Shown piece by piece: positions 24,268-37,188 of a stretch of 64,000 nt of DNA. A program made the translations under genes and the position numbers. The stretch comes from Adiantum capillus-veneris (Eukaryota > Streptophyta > Polypodiopsida > Polypodiales > Pteridaceae). The notes below the pieces were generated by a model. That model ran no database searches. It worked only from the letters and a program-made list of their open reading frames with translations, and was not told the DNA's origin. Each line of letters opens with the position of its first letter. Positions within the stretch are counted from its first letter, which is position 1. The stretch spans positions 89,210,342 through 89,274,341 of the forward strand of contig CM043953.1 in assembly GCA_014529385.2 (NCBI GenBank). The letters run 5' to 3'.

Positions 24268-25640
24268 ATGGGCAATCCATCCCTCCAAAGTGAAGTGCAA
24301 CGACAGCTTCGTGCTCATGGGATTCTCCAAGCTCCCCACCATGAAGAGAGAGTACCTACGAATCCTCTTTGTGAGACTTCCAAAAGAGGCCTCTCTTTGA
24401 TTCGGGAAGAAGAAGAGGATCCATACGAAGGGCTCAAAAATCTACTTCTTGATGATGCATCTCCTTCCCAAAGGAAAACTCAAGAGCCCCCACCAAAGGA
24501 ACGAGAAAGAAGCGAGTCTCCTGCCACCTCAACGAAGATGGCTCCACAAAGACGATGGGCAAAACGTTCTCCATCACCTCCTAAATGGAGAAGACCATTG
24601 CACACTTCTCCACACCATAATTCAAAGAGGGATGATAAAAAGCAAGAGAAGAAAAAGGCGAGACAGAGGTCACCCTCTTCTCCATCTTCTTCATCCTCTT
24701 CCTCTTATGAAGAAAGAGATGGTGCAGACAAGGAGGACAAAGTCAAGAAAAAGGCAAGAAAGAGGTCACCCTCTTCTCCATCTTCCTCAAATTCTTCATC
24801 TTCTGAAGAAAGCGATGGTGCAACTTTGAACCATCAAAAAGAAGAGGCCATAGGAAATCCTATGTTGCATGGATAAGATCGTCCAAGCTGAAGAAACTCA
24901 AAGAGGGAGGAGAGAGCATCTCTTTCCTTACCTACGATGGCACCTTTGGTGCTACGGACAAAGTCTTGGCCTTTATCCAACAATCCGATGTGGCGTTTGG
25001 AGATGAGGGCTTTACGGAGTCCTCTAAGCTATGCCATGTAGCTATGCACTTTCAAAAGTCCGCCAGGCAATGGTGGTCTAGCCTACGGGCCAACAATGAA
25101 GCTCCACAAATATGGAAAGCTTTAAGAGCTTCCATCATGAAGCAGTTTTTGGCCACTGATGCCAAAGACAAAGTACTCACCGAATGGTGAAGCTTGAAGC
25201 TCTCTCCCGACGAATCCATTCACAAATATGTAGACAAGTTTTGGTACTTACATCTCAAAGCCAATATCTTCAAAAAGATGGATTTTGGAGAGTAAAAACA
25301 ATTTTTGTGGGCTTAACTGAAGAAATGGTGGAGTATGTCAATTCCCAAAGGCCACGCACCATATCTGCGGTTATACACCATACTATGGTGGCTTCTCGAA
25401 TCAATTTTCAAACAAGGGATAAGAGAAATCTTAAGCCCACGGAAAAAAAGGGTTCCAATGAGCCTAAGGGGAAGGACAACAAAAGTCTCTTAAGGGCAAT
25501 TCCAATAACAACAAAGCTAAGGAGAAGGGAGTTTACAAAGGCAAAACCAAACTCTCTCCTGAAGAACTTGAGCGTTATCGCAAGGATAACCGTTGTTTCA
25601 AGTGCGGAAAGCTAGGGCATGTGTATTGCGCTTGTCCCCA
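24268..25640 (+). pseudogene. Gypsy gag
   Basis: The ATG at 24268 opens a basic, Ser/Arg-rich N-terminal region (two RSPSSPSSS blocks at 24670 and 24765). After a frameshift near 24830 comes the capsid-like domain: ISFLTYDGTFG, LCHVAMHFQKSARQWWSSL and ASIMKQFLATDAKDKVLTEW. A TGA follows that Trp, and the frame resumes as DESIHKYVDKFW. Near 25593 a zinc knuckle CFKCGKLGHVYCAC is intact (CX2CX4HX4C). Gag packages element RNA. At least three frameshifts or stops make this copy non-functional. Confidence 0.8.
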
Positions 25641-26585
25641 AAAGAACACCCACCATGAGCCTCCTAGAGCTACCTTGGTTGAATTCCAAGAAGAGGAAGC
25701 TCACCACAAAGGATCTCCTCTATGCCATGCTTGGGGAATGGTAAGAGAACATGATGCTTTTATTCTTGTTGACCTTGGTTCTACTCACAATTTCATATCC
25801 ACAGAGTTGGCCACCAAGCTAGGCGTCCAAGCCTATGAGATGGGAGATGTCCTACTCGTAAATGGTGCTTTCAAGGGGCAAGAAGCTTCAGTCACTCCCT
25901 TAATCGGGAAATTGAGGCTCCATGCCCAAAGCTATGTGGACAAAGAGGACTTATTTATCTCTCCTCTCAAGCATGAGGATGTAATCCTAGGGGCACCATG
26001 GTTTGATTGCATGGCTGCCAATGTTAAATTCCCTGAAAGGAAAATCTACTTTAGGTTTAGGAAAAAAGATATGTACATAGATGCCAAAGAGTTGGGTAAC
26101 ACCATACCCATTGTACATACGAAAGCTTTCAATAAGTCAATAAAGAGCTCTATTTCCGTGTACATGATTTTTGTTAAAGATATTGAAAATGAGCCTAATG
26201 CTTTAGCAAAAGAAAATATAAACAATCACAAGGAATTAGAGTTATCCAATTTTCTCAAGGGGTTTCAAGATGTCTTTATTGACGACATCCCTTGTGAAAT
26301 GCCTCCTAAACGAGGCAATCATGACCATGCAATTGAACTTCTTCCAAGAAGTTCATCGCCTAATAAACCTCCTTATAGAGTTTCTCAAGCTCAACAAGAG
26401 GAGATTATGTGGCAAGTGCATGAGTTAGTTGATAAAGGCATGGTTAGGCCTATATCATCTCCATTTTGTTCACCTGTGCTATTAGTGCAAAAGAAAGATG
26501 CCACATATCGTGTGTCGACTATAGAGCACTAAATAGGATCACTATCAAAAATAGGTTTCTCGTTCCACGGATAGAAGAGCTATTT
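25621..26585 (+). pseudogene. Gypsy aspartic protease and start of reverse transcriptase
   Basis: FILVDLGSTHNFIS is the retroviral-type protease active-site segment, but the usual D-S/T-G triad reads D-L-G. VILGAPWFDC further on is the conserved second half (about 25981). RT begins with PPYRVSQAQQEEI, GMVRPISSPFCSPVLLVQKKDA; a one-base shift then separates it from CVDYRALNRITIKNRF. The frame is cut after PRIEELF by the solo LTR at 26586 and resumes as DKLQGSTYFSRI at 28055. Confidence 0.85.
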
Positions 26586-27249
26586 TGTCATAAAATCTAA
26601 TATCTAACCAACCCAAATGATTTTCTCATATTAAACTAATCATTTAATGTGGGAGAATAAGCGGGAACAAGGGTTAGAATAAAGACATGTGTTTATGGAT
26701 CTGTCTCAACACGAGGCCAAGGTTAAAAGGGGTCCAAATGAGAGATGGTATGCTGAAGACAAATGCTACCTAATGGAGCTTAAAGACCGTAGGGTTAGCT
26801 TCATTAAAAGACCTCCAAAAGTTAGTGTTCAAAAGTCCTTTGACCTTAGACAAGCTAGGTGACCTTGAGGTGGGAATCCTACCCAAGTATGAGGTGCTTG
26901 TTGGCTTGCTAAGTGTTAGTGGGAACCTTACCCAAAAGCTTGAGGTGTTTCTCACATGCTTAAATGACTAAAGTTTTTGAAGTATTCAATTCAAAGATAG
27001 CTCTCAAGAGGCATGAAAGTTTCCATTTTTGACTAGACTAAGTCCTTGAAGTATTCCATTCAACCAAATGACTTAATAAGCATAAAAGACACATGTTTAA
27101 ATGATCCTCCACATGTGGCCCTCATGATGTGTTTGAATACTATTGGATAGGTTTTAAAGGGGTCCAATGAGAATTTAGATACATAAAAATAAATAATTAA
27201 GTTCTTTCTCTCAAAGAGAAAAAAGAGGACACATGTCTAAATGAAATAA

Positions 27250-27308
<59 letters not shown>

Positions 27309-28049
27309 TGGACCAAGCATGAGAGGGGGGGTATACTCTCCCACACACACACACATTCTCTCATTGTGTGGAGTGCAAAGTGCAAGAGCTCCATCTCCTT
27401 CTCCAAGCTTGTTGAGAAGTGGAGAGCCTACACCAACAATCTTGGCTATGGAATGCAAATCCAACCAAGAACCATGCTTCAATGCTTAAGCTTGCCATCT
27501 TCTTCATCTTCATTACTATGCTATTATGCTATGCTAAGCAAGAAGAGTGATGATAAGTGAGGAACTATTTCTTTCTTCTATGGATGATTCTTCTTCCTCT
27601 TCCCTACCCTCATTCCTTGCTAGCTCTCTCCACCTTTGAAGGTGTTTGAGGCCTTGGGATTGAGGCTTGGAACAGTTAATGCTTTTTGCAAATTTTATGT
27701 TAAGCTCGTGATGCATGAAGCTTTCCATATTCATAGCATCACCAAGGTCACAAGGAACGCAAAGATTGTATTGTAACAAGTCTCTCTTGATGGGAGAATC
27801 TATAATACAAACGCCTTTTGGAGGGGAAACCGGCTCCAAGTAAATCCGTTCCTCAACTATTGTCATGTTCTCTAGTACTCTCTCTCTCTTGAAAAAGTAT
27901 TGTTCATGCCAAGTTAATTACGTACTATGCTTATGTTGCTACCATCAATTAAGTTCACCCTCCATGTTCTCAAAGTAATCTCACAAAAATGCTCACTCTA
28001 ATTTTCTTAATTCCTCTATTCTCAAAGTTCAAAGGCCATTTCCATTACA
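26586..28049 (+). mobile_element. solo LTR inside the reverse transcriptase (TSD TATTT)
   Basis: TGTCATAAAA to TTCCATTACA, 1464 bp, homologous to the 5' LTR at 21035. TATTT occurs at 26581-26585 and again at 28050-28054. Removing the LTR and one TSD copy joins RIEELF directly to DKLQGS. It contains a GA microsatellite (27253-27303). It arose by insertion of a related Gypsy followed by LTR-LTR recombination, after the host element inserted. Confidence 0.93.
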
Positions 28050-28054
28050 TATTT

Positions 28055-29110
28055 GATAAGCTACAAGGGTCCACCTACTTTAGCAGGATTGGCATTAAAA
28101 GTGGCTACCATCAAATAAGGATAGTTGATCAAGATATTGTAAAGACCACATATCGCACTACGTTTGGTCTTTACGAATACATTGTCATGCCTTTTGGCTT
28201 GACCAATGCACCAGCCACATTTAATCGCTTGATGGAGAAGCTATTCAGGCCCCACCGAACCTTTACTGGAGTGTTCTTTGATGATATCATCATCTACTCT
28301 AATTCACTAGACAAACACAAGCAACACCTCCATGTAATATTTCAAGTTCTACGAGAGAATAAACTTTATGTTAATCAAAAGAAAAGTGAATTTTTCTTAC
28401 AAGAGTTTTAGGTCACATTATCTCTCAAGATGGCATCCAAATGGATCCATCAAAGTTAGAGGTAATAAAAGGATGGCGTAAACCAAGGAATCTTCATGAA
28501 CGTCTAAGAATCTTTATAGGTATGTGCGCATAATATAGACGCTTTATAGAAAAGTTCTCACAAATCGTGGGACCATTACATGACCTAACAAAGAAAAAAT
28601 GTTGAGTATACATGGTCTTCCAAGGAGAACAATGCTTTCAAAAATATTAAAGAAAAGCTTATCTCTCAACATGTGCTTACACTGCCGGACTCTCAAAGCC
28701 ATTTGAGGTCCAATGTGACGCTTGTGGCGATTACCTTGGAGCTGTTTTGCTCCAAGAAGGGCACGCAATAGCCTATGAAAGTCAAAGATTCGACCTTGTT
28801 GAGCAAGCTCTAGGCATATATGAAAAGAAACTCCTCACAGTTCTACATGCCTTAGACTCATGGAAGCACTATATATTGGGGATTCTGCAGACGGATCACC
28901 AAAGCCTTAAGTACTTCATGACGCAAGCCAAGCTCTATGACAAACAAATGAGGTGGGAAAATTTTCTTTTGCAATTTCATTTTCATATTTCTCACATTGC
29001 TGGCAAGCATAATCAAGTAGCTGATGCACTCTCAAGACGGTCGAGAGTGAATGCGGTTTCCATAGCAACTCACAATGATCTATCTTCTATGATAGACGAG
29101 TATGCTATCG
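28055..29110 (+). pseudogene. Gypsy reverse transcriptase (palm onward) and RNase H
   Basis: KSGYHQIRI, KTTYRTTFGLYEYIVMPFGL and TNAPATF are palm motifs. FFDDIIIYSNS is the catalytic YxDD box in the FFDD form. The connection region GHIISQDGIQMDPSK, then KLEVIKGW, follows with a TAG after LQEF, and RNase H starts at FEVQCDACGDYLGAVL, with YEKKLLTVLHAL and HNQVADALSRR near its end. RT copies element RNA into DNA and RNase H removes the RNA strand. Several stops between 28411 and 28690 break the frame. Confidence 0.88.
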
Positions 29111-29149
29111 ATCCCGATTTTAGAGATGTGATTTCAGCCCTTGCACTAG

Positions 29150-30020
29150 GGAAGAAAGAGGAACCATTTACTTTACAAGATGGTTATCTTCTCTATGGCA
29201 CGCGTTACTAACTCACTATGTGAGAAAGTAATGTATGCATCTCATGCTCCTCCTTATGCGGGGCATAGAGGGATTCAGTCTACCCAAAAAGGGATTGAAA
29301 CATATTTCTATTGGCCTACTATGAAAGCAAACATACAAGAGTATGTTTCTAAAGGTGTGGTATGCCAAAAGATGAAGTTTGATAGAGGGAAGCAACCTGG
29401 ATTGCATCAACCTTTTCCAATCCCAAATTCACCATGGGAGAGCATATCCATGGATTTTATCTTTGGATTGCCTAAGTCTATCCATGGGAATACGGGAATA
29501 TGGACGATAGTAGACAGGTTTAGCAAACAAGCTCATTTTATACCTGTCAAAAAGATTATCACAGCCCATCAAATGGCAACCCTCTTCATTTCACAAATCT
29601 TCAAGGACCATGGCTTGCCAATGTACATAGTGTCGGATAGAGATCCTAGAATGACCAGTAATTTTTGAAAGGGTCTCTTTGAGAATCTAGGGGCAAGGCT
29701 AAAATTCTCTTTGGCCTATCACACCCAAACGGATGTCCAAAGTGAAATAGCTAACCTAACTATTCTTGATCTACTAAAAGACTATGTAATGGAAGTAGAT
29801 CAAAGGTCCCAATGGGAGAAGTACTTACCCTTAGTGGAGTATGCCTACAATAACAACGTACATACTTCCACGGGAAAAGCACCTTTTGAGGTAATTGAGG
29901 GAAGATCAAAAAGTCCCCTGCTACTTAAGGTACACGAGAAGATCTTCACTGCAGATGAGTATAGCCAAGACCTAGAAGAATCTTTCCAAAAGATTAAGGA
30001 TGCTATCTCTATCTCATAGA
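29150..30020 (+). pseudogene. Gypsy integrase core
   Basis: The zinc-binding part HAPPYAGHRG is present, but the CX2C half reads SKGVVCQKMK with the first Cys missing. GLHQPFPIPNSPWESISMDF (first Asp), YIVSDRDPRM (second Asp) and TDVQSEIANLT (Glu, usually TDGQTERVN) form the DDE triad. VEYAYNNNVHTSTGKAPFEV is the conserved end of the core. The frame is broken at 29214 and 29666. Confidence 0.87.
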
Positions 30021-30532
30021 AAAGTCAAAAGACTGCTGCTGATAAGCACAGAAGAGCCCAAGACTTTAAAGAAAATGATTGGGTCTTACTTAAATTTCCC
30101 AAGGCTCGATCAAGGCACACGACCGACAAGAATCCTACGGGACACCAAAAGTACTATGCTAACTTAGCAAAAAGGTACTATGGTCCCTTCCAGATTCTTA
30201 GACCAATCGATGAGATGGCCTATCAACTCAAGTTGCCCAACCATTGGCTCATACACAATGCTTTTCATGTGAGACTACTAAAGCCTTACAAAGGATAGCC
30301 ACCTCAAGAACCAACTATTGAAGACCCACCGGAGATCGAGGACCAAGAAGAGGTGTTGCAGCCCGAGTCCATTCTTCGACATGAAGACAAGGTACTAAGA
30401 GGCGGTAAGACCATCCGACAATATCTTATTAAGTTTAAGAATTATCCTTTTGAAGATGCTAGATGGATGCAAGGCATACAATTAAAGAATAACCTAAACC
30501 TTGTCAATGCTTACAATGCTTCCCAAGAGTAA
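30021..30532 (+). pseudogene. Gypsy integrase C-terminus with chromodomain-like end
   Basis: KENDWVLLKFPKA, RYYGPFQILRPI and AYQLKLPNHWLIHNAFHV are the GPY/F module. After a TAG at about 30297, ILRHEDKVLRGG, IRQYLIKFKNYPFEDARWM resembles a chromodomain. Chromoviruses use it to direct integration to marked chromatin. The aromatic cage is only partly recognisable. Confidence 0.75.
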
Positions 30533-30614
30533 GCAAATGTACAAATGTTTAAAATGAACAAAGTTTTTGTCTTCTAAGACTCTCTTTTTCTTTATTGTGC
30601 ACAAAAATGAATTA

Positions 30615-31089
30615 GTATGCATGCTTACTCGTAAGACTAATCCTTCTTCCTCTCAATCTACTCTCATAACCCGCTAGCTCTCACCATCTTTGAAGGTGTG
30701 TGAGGTCTTGGGTCTAGGACCGTGAGGGAATTGATGTTGTGTTTTATAAGTGTTTGCTTAGTGCTTGAAGCTTCCTTCTTCATTGCACTAGCTAGTTATT
30801 GAAGGAACACAAAGAATTGTACTGTAAAATATCTCTCTTGATGGGCGAACCTATAGAACAAAGCCTTTTGGAGGGGGACCACTCCATGTAAATCCGGTCC
30901 TCAACTATTGTCAATAGCTTAATTGCTCTCTCTTTTGTTCATGCCTATCTAACTAGGTGTTATGCTTTTTGTTGTTCTCTCCATCCAAGCACTCTTGCTA
31001 TGCTCATTAGGAATCTATTCTAGTGAAATGTTCACTATGTTTATGCTATTTTGCACTACACTCATGTTAGTAGGCTATTAAATGTTACA
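30615..31089 (+). repeat. 5'-truncated 3' LTR of the Gypsy element
   Basis: Aligns with 22175-22648 of the 5' LTR (shared AACCTATAGAAC/AATACAAAGCCTTTTGG and TTAAATGTTACA end). The first ~1.1 kb of the LTR and the polypurine tract are missing, so a deletion removed the junction. Confidence 0.8.
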
Positions 31090-31483
31090 TTGTCTACACA
31101 CTATGTTCTATATGAGCCGGTTACACAAGACACTTGCAAAGGGATAACAATGTTGAAAATCAAGATGTTACTCCTGGTTTCATTGAACCTCCTACTGAAC
31201 CGTGTTCCGGTCAAATGAATAGCTAGATCCATGAAGGATGCCACTGTGGAAGACATTAGTGTTCTTATGAAGATACAATCACTTTTGTTTTTGAGGACAA
31301 AAACGCTTCTCCAAGTGGGAAGTAATGCCAAGCCTAAGGTGGTAAGATCGGGAGGTAGGCCAAGGGCCAGGATGGACATGTAATCAAGGGGGGGGGGGGG
31401 GGGGGGCTATTATTAGAAGGAAAGGACTATATAGGGGGTCGTCGGGTGGAGAGTTGCATGATCTAGTCCCCTGTTGCCTTATA
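31090..31483 (+). mobile_element. non-coding retrotransposon copy 0, right part with 3' LTR
   Basis: TCTACACACTATG at 31093 continues the copy 0 sequence broken at 21034. CAAGATGTTACTCCTGG, then TTAGTGTTCTTATGAAGATA and CTTCTCCAAGTGGGAAGTAA repeat the 3' end of copies 1 and 2. The 3' LTR spans 31326-31483 (TGCCAAGCC...TTGCCTTATA) and is diverged from those of copies 1 and 2. A run of about 19 G (31388-31406) has expanded inside it at the GGGGGTCC position of the copy 1 LTR. Confidence 0.8.
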
Positions 31484-31515
31484 ACTAGAACTTGATGGCT
31501 ACTATGGAACTACTG

Positions 31516-31668
31516 TGTAATGCCAAGGGTAGGACTAGACGGGCACGGCCTGGGCAATGTGCCGGACACACATGCAGTAAAGGGGTCTATATATGGAAGA
31601 GGGCCAGGGGCCTATATATAGGATGGTTGGGAGGTTATTTGCATGTCTGTCTACTCGCTGGCCTCACA
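31516..31668 (+). repeat. 5' LTR of copy 2
   Basis: TGTAATGCCAAGG to TGGCCTCACA, with a TATATATAGG box near 31612-31621. Confidence 0.92.
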
Positions 31669-31669
31669 T

Positions 31670-31681
31670 TGGTATCAGAGC
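31670..31681 (+). other. primer-binding site of copy 2
   Basis: TGGTATCAGAGC one base after the LTR, complementary to initiator tRNA-Met. Confidence 0.9.
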
Positions 31682-31749
31682 AAGGTGGAGAGGAGGGGTA
31701 GCAGGGAGCTATGGAGGAGGGAAGCATGGCGTTCTCTCTGGAAGCATGG

Positions 31750-31752
<3 letters not shown>

Positions 31753-31845
<93 letters not shown>
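31753..31845. repeat. (CT)n microsatellite in the leader of copy 2
   Basis: About 46 CT units starting about 70 bases after the primer site, the same place as the repeats in copies 0 and 1. Confidence 0.96.
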
Positions 31846-31847
<2 letters not shown>

Positions 31848-34800
31848 AGGAGAAGAATTGGGTAAAAGAATCTTGGAGAAGCCCTTGCATGAAGTTGAGG
31901 ATGAAGTCAAAGTAGGAGACATGGCGGCCCGTGGGAATAAACCCTTAATAGCACCCACGCGGTTTTGCCGACCTGCACAGAATCGAGCATGGCGGCCATC
32001 ATGGGGTGCACAGTAGCCAGCTGATTAGATCTCATCATGGGCAGGGCCCGAGGCGAGCAATCCTGCCCGTGTTATGGCTTCTTCTTCCCTGCGCTATTGC
32101 CGCCATGCCTGGAACTAGAGGTATTTTAATTTTTTAATTTTATTTTTTTATAGGGCCGCCCTTAGACGCCCAACCAAGGCGCCCAAGGGGCAACCCTAGC
32201 ACCGGTAAGGGCCAAGCCCCACGGCTCCTACGACCTGTATTGGGGCAGCCGATTCTTGCGAGCAGTTTCCGATGCGTAATCTACAGAATCTACATCGGGA
32301 TGTGTGCCACTTTTTCTTCAAATCTTCTTGCATCATACAACATCATGATGCTCATTGGCGGCGTGATTACCGCGACAGAGGAATACTTCTAGATCATGCA
32401 TGGACCTCCGCAAAAGGGGCCATAGTTGGAGAAAGCAAAGTGCTTTCATTGCGCATCGGATAGGTGCCAAGGGCAAAGAAGCCATATAATCGACAAGGGG
32501 GCACGAAGTACGCATTCCTCAGGTATGTTGTTGATTTATTTTTTTATTTTTTTTTGTTCAGCATGCGTTCATGAGGTACGCCACTACTTTTATTTCAACA
32601 TGCTTGTTGGCAACGGCATGTAAAATATTACTCTTTGCTGCCACGCCTAAACTCAGAGGTAAGAAAGAAAGGCTCTTTCCAGACTTTCAGAAATTGACCA
32701 TGCCGATCATCAATCCGACCGTGCAAAACAATGGTGCGGAGAAGCAAGGCTTCTATATGTATAATCGTTAAACCGCACCATGTGGTGATACAGGCACTAA
32801 TGTTAGGGTGCTGATTATCACGAACCATGGCACTCAAACCTAGCAGGTAAGAGCATGGAAGTTCTCACACGATTCCACTTGGTTGCACATTGGGCAAGGC
32901 CCTTGGCAGCAAGAACAAGAGTAGTTATTGAGCATGTACTTGATAACTCTAGTATGAACTGGCATGGATGATCATGGCTATCATTCATAGAGAAGCCAAG
33001 CAGGTACGAGCTGCATAATTTTCACGTTAAGGTACAACAATTTTTCGGCATGGCCAAATCTTTGCAAGATAGACAACACTCTCTTTTCGATGACTAGGGC
33101 AGCCGACAACTGCTCGCATGATCGGCATGGCTGACCAACTATCATCGTTTCTTGAAATCGACGGTAAGATTCGTCGATAGGAGTACTTTATGAGATCTAC
33201 AAGTAGACAAGGTGTATTGTTTGTGAATGATCGACAAGCTCGACTTTCTTTTGATATGACGTCTTGCTAAGAACATGGTTCCTAGGGTACGTCTGTCTGC
33301 GTTTTTATTCGCTCATGACAAACCTATAAGGTCAAGGACAACAATAATCAAGCTAAGCAGGTACGCCTATGTACCTTGTCAATATTTTTATTCTTCTCAA
33401 GCCGATGTACAAGTAGACAAGGTCCATTATTGGTACATGATCGACAAGGTCGACTCTTTTTGCTATGACATCTGTCGTCAATAGCATTTGTTGGCAATGA
33501 GGCCAGACATCGTTATACGAAGCAAGGCTTCAATTTATACCTTTTGCATTGACACTTTCCAGTTTGGCATATGCTATGAGCATACAAACTTGGGAGGGAT
33601 TTGAAACTATGCTTGACAAATCTTTCATGGTGTACATGATACAAGCGAGCATAAGTGCATACGTGACAACTCTCTCTCGTGTAGTAGAATTGGCTGGGAG
33701 CCACATTCCAACGAGTTTTCCTTTGGAAGTTCAACCCAACTGGTGATAGTCGAATGACCAGGTTAGCCAAGCTTAAGTTTTTCTTATATTTTCCATGTTT
33801 ACACTTTACTTGGCAATTACTGTCATTGTGCAAAGCAAAGTGCTTTTGCAAGTTTACATGAAGCACGGCTTCTCCCTTGTGCCGAGATACTGCCATTGAT
33901 TTGGAATCAAGGGCTTTGGCACACAAGTTTGGGGAACTGGCAAAATAGGGAATGTCAGTTCACAGAATCCCTACTAGTTTATTCTGTGCAAGGCACTTAT
34001 GGTTTTGGTTCTCACGCTTGAGGCCGTTATAGTAGCCAAGGGCTTACGTTTTTGCATGCAAGGCATGCTAAGCAGGTGGCATGGATTCCACACTTTATGC
34101 ATTATGCTTCCGCTATCACACTCGCAACTCTGTCAAGGACAGACTAAGTGATGGATTGTTGAACCTGATGGTTGGTTGCTATCAACACCCAACAGCACTA
34201 AAAGGAACCTAAATCTAGGACTTATTTCACAGGAAAAGTGCCAATGCTAAGTCATTTTCATACAATCACGACCCTGCAAGGCAGGTAGATCAAGATGTGG
34301 TTGTGTTTTTCTGTTACCTCTCTCAATGAGAGAGTCATAGCAGAAACTTGTTGCATGCTTATAAGATACGCTGCACGTTAGGCATAAGATGCATACGAGC
34401 ATGGAAATCAACTATATACGTCATAGTCATTCAAGGAAAGTTCCGCAGCCCAGCATGCTCTTCTTCTCTCTCGTTCTCTCTCTTTAAGGGAATAATGAAA
34501 ATTTTCTAAGAAGCTTTTGATACGTGTTTTGCTCGTGAGTCAGCCTGAGCCAAGGTGCTCTAACTCTCAGCTAGCATGTGGCTAAGATGATACTCAAATT
34601 AGTCTTCATCGGTTTGTCCATTGAACACTAATTTGCACAAGGGCTATGAGCCACACAGGCTAAGAGCTATTGTCAGGCCAAGGGTAAGACCCAACTATTG
34701 GCATTCTTTGGGTGATTATTTTCAAGAGTGAACAGATCTACCCAGGGAAGTATACATCAACGTTAATGGACAAGCAAGGGTTTTATCACAGCAAGCAGAT

Positions 34801-35905
34801 CTCTACAAGGAAGTATAGATGCAGCAATCAGTTGAGACAACATGGATATCCACAAGAGCTAGGCAGTTCACTTGTGTGGATTTCTTGCTCTCTCTATAGC
34901 ACTACGGAGTGTCTATGGACATATTGTTTGGGGTACGACCCGGAGGGTGACTGCTAAATCACCCCATTGGCATTGAGGATCACAGTTTGATCTCTCCCAG
35001 TTAAACTTTCAAGGAAATAATTCTGCAATCTACCACACGGTAGCGGACGAATTCAACTATTCGAGTTGATTCCAATCATTATGTACACGGTTAACTATGT
35101 TGGTTACCGTTGCCTGCTAGTTGAGCAGTTTCTACAGCGGGTCTTACCAAGGGGTTTGACTACGTAGATGTTAACAAAAGGGGTTGGATTGCGCAGGCAA
35201 CACCCACAGTTTCCAATGCAAGTCATATAAATACGCTTGAATGTTTCAAAGCCATGCCAAGGGCATGTTGGAACAGAGTATTTTGGACCGTAGCGTCCAC
35301 TATACCTTATGCTATTACGAACCTAGTTGTAGGATTCGATTTGGCACATGTTGTTACATGGGATACAACATGGTCTAGGAACTCAAGGAGTTCAGTTTAG
35401 CGAGTGTGGAGCATGATAATGAGGGTCCCTCTCACTCTTGTCGCGGAGTGTTTACAGTTATTTCCACACACAAGTACCAGCTCGTACTTGATGGATGTCG
35501 CTTTTCTTGATATCCTTGTTTGAGACATATTCCACATGTGGAGAATATGAGTCTCTTGGACTGACACTGGCGCCAACTTTTTACCAATGTGTCACGACGA
35601 AGTCCCTAGGTGTTGGTCACATCCATTGGTTCGACCATTTTAAGCACACAGTATCAGGAGCCATTTCAGTGGCCAGAAATTGTCGAGTACAAAGTACAAA
35701 CTTGTTACCATTACAAGTGTTGTGAAACCACCTTAAAGGAGGGTCGTTTCTACATATAGCAAAGTATGCTATAATCATGAGAATTTTTTATGGTTGGTAC
35801 CTAGGAGTGACTGGGTTGTCACATTCTGTTATGGTCCAAATTTGTTGCAAGACTTTCATGTATGTACCGTGGAAAGTCTCGTCATGGAATTGCGGTTCGG
35901 ATATG

Positions 35906-35959
35906 TTTGTGTTAAATGCATGCACACTAGGTGTTATGGGCCCTAGTGTTTAACACAAA
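35906..35959 (+). other. two-stem hairpin, copy 2 version with changed outer stem
   Basis: The outer stem TTTGTGTTAAA/TTTAACACAAA is an uninterrupted 11 bp pairing; the inner stem CACTAGG/CCTAGTG and the 8-base bulge are the same as in copy 1. Compare TTTGCTAAA/TTTAGCAAA in copy 1: the changes on the two arms compensate each other. Confidence 0.7.
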
Positions 35960-36866
35960 TTTATTCGGAGCGGCATGCAAATTCATGGACTTTATTCTTT
36001 CTGCACCCTTTTGCACTGCCAGTGCAATCTCTCTTGCAGATTTAGTATGAGTTTACACCGTGCCATACAAGGTGATGGCTGAGTATGGGTGTTCGTGATT
36101 GGCTGCTTGAAACTCCAATCTGCTTTCAACCTAGTTGGTTGTCTCCATTCCATATCGAGTATATGGCTGGATACTCAATGATTGAGTCATAGTTTGTCGT
36201 CAGTCGTGGGCGACTGTCTGTAAGTGGTTGGGGAAAGCACCTCACTCTTATTGTTGATATTCATCCCGCGTAGGATGGGCAGCTTACAAGCATTCTATTT
36301 AGTACTAAAGGATATGCAAAGTGCATACGCTAGTAAACTACGCTAAAGGATATGCTGAGTGCATACGTTAGCAAGAAGTGAAACAATGGATCAGTTACAT
36401 TTCTGGTTTGAAGTTTGCTTCATTTGATGAAAGGCATGTTACGGCTAGTTTTAGTCTTTGCCTGTTATTCTCAAGTTATCAACCTTAATCATCAGTTTTG
36501 ATGAGGTTGGCTACTGGTAAGAAACCACAGCAAGTCAAGAACTTGGTTGCTGCTGTTGAGTATGTCAGCATAGTACTTTCATGGAAAGATGAGCCGAGGT
36601 TGTATTTCACATTCCAGTACCTTCAGAAAGTCTGAAACCTAGGTATGCATTTATGGGTCGGTTAACCAAGACGGTTGCACAGGGACAACAATGTGGAAAA
36701 TTAAGACGTTACTCTTGATTCCATTGAACCTCCCACTGAACTGGGTTCCGATTCAACGAACCGTTGGATCCATGAGGGATTCCGTGGTGGAAAACATTAG
36801 TGTTCTTATGAAGATACCACCCCTTGTGTTTTCGAGGACAAAAACACTTCTCCAAGGGGGGAGTAA

Positions 36867-37019
36867 TGTCATGCCAAGGGTAGGACTAGACGGGCACGGC
36901 CCGGGCAATGTGCCGGACACACATGCAGTAAAGGGGTCTATATATGGAAGAGGGCCAGGGGCCTATATATAGGATGGTTGGGAGGTTATTCGCATGTCTG
37001 TCTACCCGCTGGCCTCACA
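36867..37019 (+). repeat. 3' LTR of copy 2
   Basis: Nearly identical to 31516-31668. The following 37025-37188 contains nothing I recognise. Confidence 0.92.
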
Positions 37020-37188
37020 TACTGAGGATAGCACAAAGATGCATCTCATAGAGTAAGTTTAACCTTGAAAGCTTCTAGAATCAGACACCATTCATCCTCT
37101 CTTTGGGGAGAATGGTATAGAACATTAGAAAACCAAATCCATCACAACAGATATGTATCGTTAATATTGGTCATTGGGAATAAGAAAT

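Larger units (their letters stand above)
21035..31089 (+). mobile_element. Ty3/Gypsy chromovirus-like element (degenerate)
   Basis: 5' LTR 21035-22648, primer site about 22650, gag 24268-25640, protease 25700-26100, reverse transcriptase 26280-28600 (split by a solo LTR), RNase H 28690-29100, integrase 29180-30020, chromodomain-like end to 30532, and a 5'-truncated 3' LTR ending 31089. The order protease-RT-RNaseH-integrase is that of Ty3/Gypsy. It inserted into non-coding copy 0; a clean TSD is not seen (flanks share only GTC). Several frameshifts, stops and altered active-site residues make it inactive. Confidence 0.88.
31516..37019 (+). mobile_element. non-coding LTR retrotransposon, copy 2 (complete)
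   Basis: LTRs 31516-31668 and 36867-37019 are both 153 bp and differ at only about four positions, fewer than in copy 1. TACTG lies on both sides (31511-31515 and 37020-37024). TGGTATCAGAGC is at 31670-31681, and CCAAGGGGGGAGTAA precedes the 3' LTR. The interior (5.2 kb) has no gag or pol and carries the same ordered blocks and hairpins as copies 0 and 1. It is probably the most recent of the three insertions. It sits 32 bases to the right of copy 0. Confidence 0.92.

Noticed and set aside
24449-24829. Plus-strand Lys/His-rich open frame
   Set aside because: It is a shifted-frame shadow of the Ser/Arg-rich part of Gypsy gag.
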